Assembly (NCBI GenBank): GCA_022828125.1 | Contig: JAJEJD010000025.1 | Span: 1-40,938 of the forward strand | DNA: 40,938 nt | Reading direction: 5' to 3' | Origin: a bacterium | GTDB taxonomy: Bacteria > UBA8248 | Notes under the pieces: model-generated | What the model saw: the letters and a program-made list of their open reading frames with translations, nothing else | Database searches by the model: none | Told to the model about the DNA's origin: nothing | Position numbers and translations under genes: made by a program | In this document: piece after piece, positions 18,854 through 26,153 of the stretch | Position numbering within the stretch: the stretch's first letter is position 1 | How the letters are laid out: each line of letters begins with the position of its first letter

Positions 18854-19467
18854 AACAAAATGCCTTCATATCGCGGTTTCGAGCCTCCCTGATCATATTC
18901 GTGCTCCTGATGATCCCGGCCTGCGCCTATGAGGTGTCGACGATACAAGTCGTCGCAAGACCGGGGAAGATACGCGCGCTCGAACGGGTCGTCGTCGCTC
19001 CGTTTCGCTACCCGAGCGACTGGACGGGCCTGTTCCGCGACGTCTACGCGCAGGCGGGACTCAAGGCGCCCGAAGTGAGGAAAATCGAGATGGTGGAGGG
19101 CGCCTTCCTGATCCGCGACGCCCTCGCCGCCAAGGGCTACTTGGCGCTTCTTCGGCCAAAAGTGCTGGAAGGGAAAAAAGCAGCCGATCTGCTGAACGCG
19201 GAGGGTGAAATCGCCGAAGTCCATCTTTCGGCGCTCAAAGCTTCGGGCGCGCAGGCGGTAATGTTGGCCGAAGGCGGGCGCGATTGCGAAGACGTCGAAG
19301 TTTGCGTCGCTAGGGTGAAAATACGACTGATCGACCTGGGCTCCCTGGAGACGTTGTGGGAATCACAATCCGCCGCCACGACGGCTCTCTCCCAGGGGGA
19401 TGAGATGAAGGCCGCCGTCGCCGAGGCGTTCGACGCCTTTCCCGAAAAATCGCCCCCTTCGAGGTAA
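18850..19467 (+). CDS. Putative lipoprotein
   Basis: 205 residues from GTG 18850 (GTGA overlap with the protease stop), or 210 from an in-frame ATG at 18835 with GGAG 8 nt before it. A signal peptide ends in a lipobox-like IPAC with Cys25 (numbered from the GTG). The mature part has a mixed alpha/beta pattern: ERVVVAPFRYPSDW, IRDALAAKGYLALLRPKVLEG, AEVHLSALKASGAQAVMLAEGG, then VARVKIRLIDLGSLETLWESQS. It is reminiscent of lipoproteins with GNA1162/LpoB/CsgG-type folds, but I cannot assign a family. Confidence 0.75.
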   Translation: MKQNAFISRFRASLIIFVLLMIPACAYEVSTIQVVARPGKIRALERVVVAPFRYPSDWTGLFRDVYAQAGLKAPEVRKIEMVEGAFLIRDALAAKGYLALLRPKVLEGKKAADLLNAEGEIAEVHLSALKASGAQAVMLAEGGRDCEDVEVCVARVKIRLIDLGSLETLWESQSAATTALSQGDEMKAAVAEAFDAFPEKSPPSR

Positions 19468-19613
19468 AAGCGGGAAATTTCCACCTGACGCATGGTTCCC
19501 CGCCATGACGATTTGTCGTTTTCGCCGGCCATATCGTGACAAAATGACAATTTGACCGAACGTATATATTTTTATCCTATTGAAAAATAAGGTGTTTTCA
19601 ATTTTCATGCAAA

Positions 19614-19629
19614 TGGCACAGCTATTGCA
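19614..19629 (+). promoter_or_regulatory. Sigma-54 promoter of structured RNA copy A
   Basis: TGGCAC-N5-TTGCA matches the RpoN consensus TGGCAC-N5-TTGC(A/T) completely, with GG and GC 12 nt apart. Transcription should start near 19640, 11 nt before the first RNA stem. No enhancer-binding protein gene is in the window. Confidence 0.75.
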
Positions 19630-19639
19630 TACTATAAGA

Positions 19640-19789
19640 GCAGGCTGATTGGGGCGTTCATAGGCGGCACGCCCCGGTTAGCCGGCGAGAGGAGTAGCTG
19701 ATTGGGTCGGCGCTCCTCCGCCACGCAATCATACATCTCGCATCTACCACCTGCGAGAGCCTCCTCCCGGATACGGGAGGAGGTTTTTT
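19640..19789 (+). ncRNA. Structured RNA, copy A (unassigned family)
   Basis: About 150 nt between a sigma-54 promoter and an intrinsic terminator, with no open frame. Predicted stems: GGGGCGT/ACGCCCC (19651-19657 with 19669-19675); a long hairpin 19684-19722 built from GGCG, GAGGAG and GCTGA paired with TCGGC, CTCCTC and CGCC around loop TTGGG; CTCGCA/TGCGAG (19737-19742 with 19752-19757) around a C-rich loop; then the terminator. A second copy at 25885-26035 is about 89% identical, and nearly all differences fall in loops or linkers. It may be a trans-acting small RNA; the C-rich loop and CUCCUC segments could pair with ribosome-binding sites. The distance to the next start codon (143 nt past the terminator) argues against a simple riboswitch. 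Confidence 0.7.
19760..19789 (+). terminator. Terminator of RNA copy A
   Basis: CCTCCTCCCG-GATA-CGGGAGGAGG followed by six T: a 10-bp perfect stem with a tetraloop. Confidence 0.92.
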
Positions 19790-19932
19790 ATTGGCCGGTT
19801 TTTATTCGGGCCAATTTCTTCCGGCGCGGTTTTCAAGCGGGCGATGTTGGGTTATGGTGCGGCCCAAGTGAAATCACTCGGCGTATATTCGATGTTGAAA
19901 ATTCATCCATTCAGTGATTAAGGAGTCGAACA

Positions 19933-20931
19933 ATGGCTACGGACAAGGTGCGCCTCGCCTCTATCGGGCTGGGCTGGTGGGGCGGCGTTCTGGTGGATGC
20001 CCTGAACCGGAGCGGTTCGGGCGAGGTGGTGACGGGTTTCGCGCGCAGCGAGGACGCCCGCAAGGCGTTCTCGGAGAAACACGGCTGCCGGACGGCGGGC
20101 AGCCTGGACGAGCTGTGGAACGACCCGGAGGTGGAGGGCGTCATCGTCGCGACGCCCCACTCCACGCATCTGGACATGATTTCTTCGGCCGCATCGGCCG
20201 GAAAACACGTGTTCGTCGAAAAACCGCTCACGCTGACCGTCGATGAGGCCAGAAAGGCGGTCGAGGCGGCCTCAAGCGCGAACGTCACCCTGCAAGTCGG
20301 CCATCACCGCCGCCGCTTCGGCGCGAACCGCAAGATGCGCGAGATGATCGATAATGACGAACTCGGCATGGTGCATCAGGTGGAGGCGAACCTCTCGCTG
20401 CCCATGGGTTTCGAATCCCGGCCGGGCTGGCGCAACGACCCCGCCGAATGCCCCGCTGGCTCCATGACGGGCTTGGGCGTCCACATGATCGACAACCTGC
20501 AGTACCTCGCCGGCCCCGCGAAGCGGGTGGCCGCGTTCAGCAAGAAGCTGCTCGGCAAGACGAACCTGGATGATGCGACGAGCATCATCATCGAATACGA
20601 GAGCGGCCCGCTCGGCCACATCGGCAGCTCTTTCGTGGTTCCCAAGATCTGCGACACGGCGGCCTTCGGCACGAAGATGCGCGCCTACAGCGAGGAAGAG
20701 GGCGGGAAGCTCTACGTGGCCAAGGTGGGCGAGGAGGCCCGCACCCCGGTCGAGGTCGTGGGCGGTGACGCCCTGGCGGATGAGATGGACGAGTTCTGCA
20801 AGTGCATCCGGGGCGAGGCGACGCCCGAAACCGGCGGGCCCGAGGGGCTCGAGGTCGTCGCCGTGCTCGAGGCGGTCGTCCAGAGCGCGACGACGGGCGA
20901 AGTGGTGGACGTGGCGGCCCTTCGCGGATAG
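19933..20931 (+). CDS. Gfo/Idh/MocA-family oxidoreductase
   Basis: 332 residues. The N-terminal Rossmann domain has GLGWWGGVLVDAL, VIVATPHSTH and the family signature EKPLTLTVDEA (Lys of EKP). The C-terminal alpha/beta domain has GHHRRRFGANRKM and GSMTGLGVHMIDNLQYLAG, where the His aligns with the usual catalytic His. Expected to be an NAD(P)-dependent dehydrogenase of a sugar, cyclitol or related polyol; substrate unknown. AAGGAGTCGAACA precedes the ATG. It is followed after 26 nt by a molybdenum hydroxylase subunit, probably in one operon. Confidence 0.92.
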   Translation: MATDKVRLASIGLGWWGGVLVDALNRSGSGEVVTGFARSEDARKAFSEKHGCRTAGSLDELWNDPEVEGVIVATPHSTHLDMISSAASAGKHVFVEKPLTLTVDEARKAVEAASSANVTLQVGHHRRRFGANRKMREMIDNDELGMVHQVEANLSLPMGFESRPGWRNDPAECPAGSMTGLGVHMIDNLQYLAGPAKRVAAFSKKLLGKTNLDDATSIIIEYESGPLGHIGSSFVVPKICDTAAFGTKMRAYSEEEGGKLYVAKVGEEARTPVEVVGGDALADEMDEFCKCIRGEATPETGGPEGLEVVAVLEAVVQSATTGEVVDVAALRG

Positions 20932-20957
20932 TTCTCGATGATTTTCAGGAGGAAACG

Positions 20958-23204
20958 ATGGCTCAGATGACGCACGTCGGCGCGTCGCCGACGAAAGAAG
21001 ACGCTCTCGCGAAAGCGGTCGGCGATACGGTCTACGGCGATGACTTCCACATGCCGGGCGAGATATACGGGAAAGCCGTCCGCGCCACGATGACGCCGGC
21101 GAGGATTGTGGAGATAGACGCGAGCGAGGCGCTCGCCCTTCCGGGCGTGCACTGCGTCCTGACGGCGAAGGACATTCCCGGCCTGAACGCGGGCCGCTAC
21201 CCCGATTACCCGGTGCTGGCCGAAGAGGTCGTGGTCGATATCGGCGATGCGGTCGCGCTCGTGGCTGCCGACACGCGGGAGTTGGCCGAAGAGGCGGCCT
21301 CGCTCGTGCGCGTCGCCTACGAGCCGCTGCCCGGCGCGTACGACTTCGCCGGCCTCGAAGATGGCGAGGTGGTCTGCGACTGGAAGACGGACAAGGGTGA
21401 CCTGGAGGCGGGCTTCGCCGAGGCGGACGTCGTCGTCGAGAACACCTATTTCTCCGCCTGTCTCGATCACGCCTTCATCGAGCCCGAGGGCGGCGTGGCC
21501 TGGGTGGACGAGCGCGGGGTGGTGAACATCCGCGTGCCCACGCAGATGATCGAGAACTACCAGAACGTCGCGCGGACGCTGGATCTTCCGCTCAGCCGCG
21601 TGCGGTATGACTGCCCGATGCTGGGCGGGGCCTTCGGGGGGAAGGAACACCCGCTGCTCGGCGCGTTCATGGCGCTTTTGTCGATCCGGACGGGACGCCC
21701 CGTGCGCATGGCCTACTCGCGCGAGGAGACCATGAACACCGGCAGCAAGAAGCACCCCTTCCTCATGAAGTACAAGACGGGCGCGACGAGGGATGGAAAG
21801 CTCACCGCCATAGAAGTCGACATCATCGGCGATGCGGGCGGCTACACGGCCAACAGCAAGGGGCTTCTCCTGGGTGCGCTCGTGGTGAGCGCGGGCCCCT
21901 ATGAGATACCCAACGCGCGGGGCCGCGCGCGCGCCGTCCGGACGAACAACCCCTTCACCGAGGCGATGCGCGGCGTGGGCGCGAACCAGGTGTGCTTCGC
22001 CTACGAGGCGCAGATGGATGAGCTCGCGTCGCGGCTGGGGATGGACCCGCTCGAGTTCCGCGAGAAGAACTTCATCGCCAAGGGCCAGACCCTCATCCAG
22101 AACCAGCCCGTGCCTACCCGCGTGATGCTGTCCGAACTGGCCGAGGAGACCAGGAAGCTCATCGGCCGCTCGGCGGGCCGCGTCCCCGAAAAAGACCACG
22201 GCCCCTGGCGCGTCGGCGTCGGGTACGTCGCGAACATCGGCGGATACGGGAGGCCGAGGAACGAGGGCGAGGTCTACGTGGGGGTTGATGAGGACGGCAG
22301 CGTGAGCGTGCGCACGGGCGCTTCGGACGTCGGCGCGGGCCAGACGCAGACGAACCGCCAGATCGCCGCGGAAGCCTTGGGAATAGCGCTCGAGGACGTG
22401 ACGGTGACGATGTCGGACTCACACGTCACCCCGCTCGTGGGCGTCACGGCAGGATCGCGCCAGACGATGATCTCGGGCGGCGCGTGCTACCGGGCGTCGG
22501 CGGAACTCAAGGACAGAATCCTGAAGGGCGCCGCCGAACTTCTCGAAGCGAACCCTGAGGACCTGGATATCCGCGAAAGCAGGGTGTACGTGAAGGCCGC
22601 AGAAGAGCGCGATGTCTCCTTTGCGGAAGCCGTGACGCAGTGCAGGAAGATGGGGGTCGACCTCCACGCCGTGGGCAAGACCAAGCTCGGCGTCCACGAA
22701 TACGAGGGCAACGAGCAATACGGCGACGCGGGCGGCTGGATGGACTACGTGTTCGGAATCCACGCGGCCGAAGTCGAGGTGAACGTCGACACGGGCGAAC
22801 TCCGCGTGCTCAACTACTGGTCGGGCCACGACGTGGGCCAGTCCATCAACTTACAGCACGTGGAAGGGCAGTTCGAGGGCGGCACGATGATGGGCGTCGG
22901 CCACGCCCTGACCGAAGAAGTCCTGACGCAAAAGGGCGCGCTCCTGAACAACGAGTTTCACGGCTACCTCATCCCCACCTCGGTGGATACGCCCGAGTGG
23001 GACAACGTGATACTGGAATCCGGCGAGGGCCTGGGCCCCTACGGGGCGAAGGGCATCGGCGAGCCTCCCTGCACGGCGGGCGCAGCGGCGGTGGCATGTG
23101 CGGCGGGCCAGGCGATAGGCGCGCGCCTCACGCGCATCCCCATCACGCCGGATCACGTCCTGGAAGTGCTCGGCCGCCTCAAGACGAACGGAAGCCAGGG
23201 CTAG
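20958..23204 (+). CDS. Molybdopterin-binding large subunit, xanthine dehydrogenase family
   Basis: 748 residues. An aldehyde oxidase/xanthine dehydrogenase a/b hammerhead domain (residues about 15-125) precedes the molybdenum-cofactor domain. Landmarks: GGAFGGKE near residue 225, AMRGVGANQ near 338, VTAGSRQTMISGG near 500, and GAKGIGEPP with the expected catalytic glutamate at about residue 702. Such subunits hydroxylate purines, aldehydes or N-heterocycles. Normally a 2Fe-2S and an FAD subunit are encoded next to it; none is in this operon, so partners must be elsewhere or electrons take another route. AGGAGG lies 7 nt before the ATG. The longer upstream frame is not used. Confidence 0.93.
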   Translation: MAQMTHVGASPTKEDALAKAVGDTVYGDDFHMPGEIYGKAVRATMTPARIVEIDASEALALPGVHCVLTAKDIPGLNAGRYPDYPVLAEEVVVDIGDAVALVAADTRELAEEAASLVRVAYEPLPGAYDFAGLEDGEVVCDWKTDKGDLEAGFAEADVVVENTYFSACLDHAFIEPEGGVAWVDERGVVNIRVPTQMIENYQNVARTLDLPLSRVRYDCPMLGGAFGGKEHPLLGAFMALLSIRTGRPVRMAYSREETMNTGSKKHPFLMKYKTGATRDGKLTAIEVDIIGDAGGYTANSKGLLLGALVVSAGPYEIPNARGRARAVRTNNPFTEAMRGVGANQVCFAYEAQMDELASRLGMDPLEFREKNFIAKGQTLIQNQPVPTRVMLSELAEETRKLIGRSAGRVPEKDHGPWRVGVGYVANIGGYGRPRNEGEVYVGVDEDGSVSVRTGASDVGAGQTQTNRQIAAEALGIALEDVTVTMSDSHVTPLVGVTAGSRQTMISGGACYRASAELKDRILKGAAELLEANPEDLDIRESRVYVKAAEERDVSFAEAVTQCRKMGVDLHAVGKTKLGVHEYEGNEQYGDAGGWMDYVFGIHAAEVEVNVDTGELRVLNYWSGHDVGQSINLQHVEGQFEGGTMMGVGHALTEEVLTQKGALLNNEFHGYLIPTSVDTPEWDNVILESGEGLGPYGAKGIGEPPCTAGAAAVACAAGQAIGARLTRIPITPDHVLEVLGRLKTNGSQG

Positions 23205-23238
23205 ACGAAAAGACGGAATACAGACTCTCCACACATGA

Positions 23239-23267
23239 AACGCCCCGCACGTGCTGCGGGGCGTTTT
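23239..23267 (+). terminator. Terminator of the oxidoreductase-Mo hydroxylase operon
   Basis: AACGCCCCGCA pairs with TGCGGGGCGTT around loop CGTGC, followed by a short T tract, 35 nt after the stop codon. Confidence 0.92.
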
Positions 23268-23680
23268 TGCGTCGACAGTTGGTGGGAATCCCGACCTTCG
23301 AGATTTCTTCGTAGGGACAGGCCCCCGTGCCTGTCCTGACAGGAAACAACTTGCCCCTACGATTATGGATTTCCAATAGGCCTGCATAGCAGATTACCGT
23401 CATCCCGGCTTTCGCCGGAATGACGAACAAAACCACACTGCCTCTTGTAGGGACAGGTCGCGACCTGTCCCTACGGTGAACGTTCCCGAAAGTTGGGCAG
23501 GGGTTTTTTCAACAAACCCCCATGGGGGAGTGATTCTCTTCGTCTTGGGTGGCTATAAGCCTCAAGGGGGGAGTGAATTCAAGCTCTCAAAAGACATCGC
23601 CCTATCATGGCGTAGTTCGGAATTCAAACGAATGGAACCTGCTAGAGGGCAGCGCTTCAGATTGAAATCCATTATCATCG
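23268..23680. repeat. Intergenic repeat cluster
   Basis: Contains a diverged 28-nt palindrome (GTAGGGACAGGCCCCCGTGCC..., from 23312), a REP-like palindrome CGTCATCCCGGC...GCCGGAATGACG (23398-23425), a perfect GTAGGGACAGGTCG/CGACCTGTCCCTAC palindrome (23447-23474), and a TTTTTTCAACAA run (23503-23514) like those at 16410 and 16740. The remaining 150 nt to the AlkD gene is lower in GC and shows no supported gene. Confidence 0.75.
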
Positions 23681-24361
23681 CTAAATTCGCACATGCTTGA
23701 GTGCTTCGCGCCGGCTTAGATCAGAGAGGTCAGAATGGGTTTCGACGAACTCCACCACCCAGTCCGGATCGGTCTTGGAGTACTCGCGCAACGCCCAGCC
23801 GATGCCCTTGCGCAGAAAGAACTCCGTCTCGCCGATGGCTGGTCGGATCACGTCTGCCAACAGCTTCGTGTCCGTCGCTCGCTTGGCCCGCAGTTGAGCG
23901 AGAATTGCAGTCCGCCGCTTCCAGATGTTGTCGTCCTTTGCCCACTCGCGTAGCAAAGCCTTTATCGGGTGAGGGTGGGCAGCGAGCATGGCGCCCATCC
24001 CTCGGGCGGCAATCGCGTCTACGTAATCCCACCACGCCCCAGTAACAATTAATTCCTCGATCATGGGAATTCTATCCGGTTCAAGCCAGCTGGAGTAGCG
24101 CTTGAAAAGCAGAAGCTCGACTGCCGCGTAGCGTTCCTCCCGATAGGCGGCCTTGCGCCATAGATCGAGAATTGCCGCCTCCCATGCGCACGCGTCGGGC
24201 AGCAGGTGCGTTTTGTACACGTCACTGGCGATACGCCGACACTGCGGTACGCCTACACCGAAGTAGGGCATATCGGACTTCATATATGCTTGTTGCTTAG
24301 GTGCTCTAACCGGGTCGGCAACTTTGCGCAAGGCGGCGATAACAGAATGTCGTATATCCAT
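23681..24361 (-). CDS. AlkD-like DNA alkylation repair glycosylase
   Basis: 226 residues of HEAT-like helical repeats. FGVGVPQCRRIASDVYK, LWRKAAYREERYAAVELL, TGAWWDYVDAIAARGMGAML (Trp and Asp expected at the active site), WKRRTAILAQL and FFLRKGIGWALREYSKTDPDWV follow the AlkD pattern. It would excise N3- and N7-alkylated purines without base flipping. GC content is visibly lower than in the neighbours and both flanks are AT-richer, so recent gain is possible. It is a lone gene; a TATAAAAT box lies about 30 nt upstream of the start. Confidence 0.88.
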   Translation of the reverse strand: MDIRHSVIAALRKVADPVRAPKQQAYMKSDMPYFGVGVPQCRRIASDVYKTHLLPDACAWEAAILDLWRKAAYREERYAAVELLLFKRYSSWLEPDRIPMIEELIVTGAWWDYVDAIAARGMGAMLAAHPHPIKALLREWAKDDNIWKRRTAILAQLRAKRATDTKLLADVIRPAIGETEFFLRKGIGWALREYSKTDPDWVVEFVETHSDLSDLSRREALKHVRI

Positions 24362-24659
24362 TGCCGGCTCGTGGTCAAGATTTTATATTGCGAACAGTGC
24401 GCGATAATCTCTCGAATGTAGCATATCTAATTCTCCAATACTCAGGCGAAGTCCATCTGGTCAACCCGCTCGTCCTTTCGACTTCCCCGCCGCAACCCGA
24501 AATTTCCACAGGTGGAACCCGGCTCCGTCATAACTCCAGATAGGCTGAAATAAAGAAATACGAGGAGCGGCTGCCGTACGAGAATGTACGGCAACACCGC
24601 TGTCCAGCGATATGGGAGAGATTGCGCCGCCGGGGTTGAGCGGTCAGGGAGGGAAAATC

Positions 24660-25823
24660 ATGTACATCAGACCTTTGAAAGGGAGCCCGGCCCGCCGGGA
24701 GCGGTCCGTATCGAGAATGTTCCGGGCGTATGGTGTCGCCGTTCTCCTCGTCTGCGCCGTGGCAATCGGGCTGCCCCCGCCTGCGTCCGCCGCCGTGGCG
24801 GGGAAGGACTATCGCCTGAGCGGCCCCTACACACAGAACAACCTGTCCATCTATCTGATTCACCGCGAAGGCCGAACAGACGGCCCCGCGCCGATCACCC
24901 TCGCCGAAGCGATGAGGCAGGGCCTCGTCCAAGTCGTCGAAACCGGCAGCGTCAGCCGCCTTAAGGTCCGCAACCTGGGTGATCGCGAGGTATTCATCCA
25001 GTCGGGAGACATCGTCAAGGGCGGCAAGCAGGACCGCGTCCTGCTCACCAGCCTCATCATCCCCCCGAAGTCGGGCTACATTCCCATCGGCGCCTTTTGC
25101 GTGGAGCAGGGCAGGTGGGCCAGGCGCGGCCTGGAGAATATATGGGCTTTTTCGATGTCCGCATACCGCATGCCTTCCAGGGCAGGCAAGATTGCGATGA
25201 TGAAAAGCATGGGCTACGAGGCCGCCCCCGAAGCCGGTCGACTCGAAAGGTTAAGGGAGAGATGGCCTGGTTTGAGAATATCGCAGGGGCCGCGGCGGCG
25301 CATGGGCTCAGATTATCAGGGGGATGTTTGGCGCTCGGTCGGGGCGATGCAGAAAGCTTTGGGCCGGGCCATGGGAGCGCGCGTCGCCGACGAACGCTCG
25401 CGTTCGAGCCTCCAGTTGTCATTGGAGAACAAGCGCCTCGCCTCGGTCCTCGTAGATTATGAGAAAGCCTTGGGTGGACTGTCGGCAAAGCATCCGGATG
25501 CCGTGGGCTATGTCTTCTCGGTAAACGGCAGGATCAACAGCGGCGATGAGTTCGAGAGCACCGGCCTGTTCCGCAAGCTGTGGTCGCGGCAGCTCAAGGC
25601 GGCGGCGACGGAGGCCATCGCGGAACAAAAGGCGCACGAGCGCAGGCAGCCGACGCTCGCCGAGGTCGCCGCGTTCATCGATTCCGCGCGCGCCGCGAAG
25701 CCCGCTTCGAGAGCGATGCCGGGCGGCTTGAACCTGGAGACGCGCCGGGCGAGCGGGTCGTACTACATGGAAGTGCGGCGCGGGAACGACCGCTGGGTGC
25801 ACAGGAACTTCGTCGCCCACTAA
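24660..25823 (+). CDS. Exported ARPP-1-like domain protein
   Basis: 387 residues. An N-terminal signal peptide (hydrophobic VAVLLVCAVAIGL, then PASA) leads into LSGPYTQNNLSIYLIH, ITLAEAMRQGLVQVVETGSVSRLKVRNLGDREVFIQSGDIVKGGKQDR, GYIPIGAFCVEQGRW, then QGDVWRSVGAMQKALG and AVGYVFSVNGRINSGDEFESTGLFRKLW. I recognise this order from ARPP-1 domain proteins, linked in some genomes to ADP-ribosylation systems; most are cytoplasmic, so export is notable. Start 24660 has GGGAGGG with good spacing; the earlier ATG at 24612 lacks one. In the 298 nt upstream I see no gene or clear promoter. Function unknown. Confidence 0.75.
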   Translation: MYIRPLKGSPARRERSVSRMFRAYGVAVLLVCAVAIGLPPPASAAVAGKDYRLSGPYTQNNLSIYLIHREGRTDGPAPITLAEAMRQGLVQVVETGSVSRLKVRNLGDREVFIQSGDIVKGGKQDRVLLTSLIIPPKSGYIPIGAFCVEQGRWARRGLENIWAFSMSAYRMPSRAGKIAMMKSMGYEAAPEAGRLERLRERWPGLRISQGPRRRMGSDYQGDVWRSVGAMQKALGRAMGARVADERSRSSLQLSLENKRLASVLVDYEKALGGLSAKHPDAVGYVFSVNGRINSGDEFESTGLFRKLWSRQLKAAATEAIAEQKAHERRQPTLAEVAAFIDSARAAKPASRAMPGGLNLETRRASGSYYMEVRRGNDRWVHRNFVAH

Positions 25824-25884
25824 ACCGGCGCCCGCATCACGCGCATCTTTTGCGCAACACGGCGCTTGTCTTGGATACAAGAAA

Positions 25885-26035
25885 TGCCGATCGGGGCGTT
25901 CTAAGGCGGCACGCCCCGACCGGCCGGCGCGAGGAGCGCTGATTGGGTCGGCGCTCCTCCGCCACGCAATCATCTGTCTCGCATCTACTCCCTGCGAGAG
26001 CCTCCTCCCGGAGACGGGAGGAGGTTTTTCTTTTT
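25885..26035 (+). ncRNA. Structured RNA, copy B (unassigned family)
   Basis: Second copy of the RNA at 19640-19789. Stems: GGGGCGT/ACGCCCC (25893-25899 with 25911-25917); long hairpin 25926-25963, here with an uninterrupted GAGGAGC-GCTGA stem around the same TTGGG loop; CTCGCA/TGCGAG (25978-25983 with 25993-25998); terminator. Compared with copy A, an unpaired TA becomes a C that pairs with the facing G, so the helix is extended. Upstream, CGGCGC-N5-TTGGA (25860-25875) looks like a decayed sigma-54 site in the equivalent place. The next gene (symporter, 26154) starts 119 nt after the terminator. Confidence 0.7.
26001..26035 (+). terminator. Terminator of RNA copy B
   Basis: CCTCCTCCCG-GAGA-CGGGAGGAGG then TTTTTCTTTTT. 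The stem is identical to copy A and the tetraloop differs by one base. Confidence 0.92.
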
Positions 26036-26153
26036 CATGAAGCGCTCCGCGATTCGGGGGGCGTTTCTGCGTCGGGGCGTAGGCCTGCCGTATCGCATCT
26101 TCTTGTCTTTCCCTGTAGGATACGCCCGAAGCCCGCCCAATGAGACATACGCT

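Noticed and set aside
19640-19789. RNA copy A as a cis-acting riboswitch of the Gfo/Idh gene
   Set aside because: The terminator ends 143 nt before the start codon and no alternative antiterminator pairing is evident; copy B is likewise 119 nt from an unrelated gene, and copy A has its own promoter.
20802-20957. N-terminal extension of the molybdenum hydroxylase
   Set aside because: It overlaps the end of the Gfo/Idh gene, is Arg/Gly-rich, and a strong AGGAGG box defines the start at 20958.
23476-23700. 74-codon frame between the repeats and the AlkD gene
   Set aside because: No Shine-Dalgarno, it begins inside a repeat, ends across the AlkD stop and has no recognisable domain.
19640-26035. 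The two RNA copies as terminal repeats of a transposon
   Set aside because: They are direct, not inverted, internally folded and each ends in a working terminator; no transposase or target duplication is visible between or beside them. A duplicated composite element is not fully excluded.
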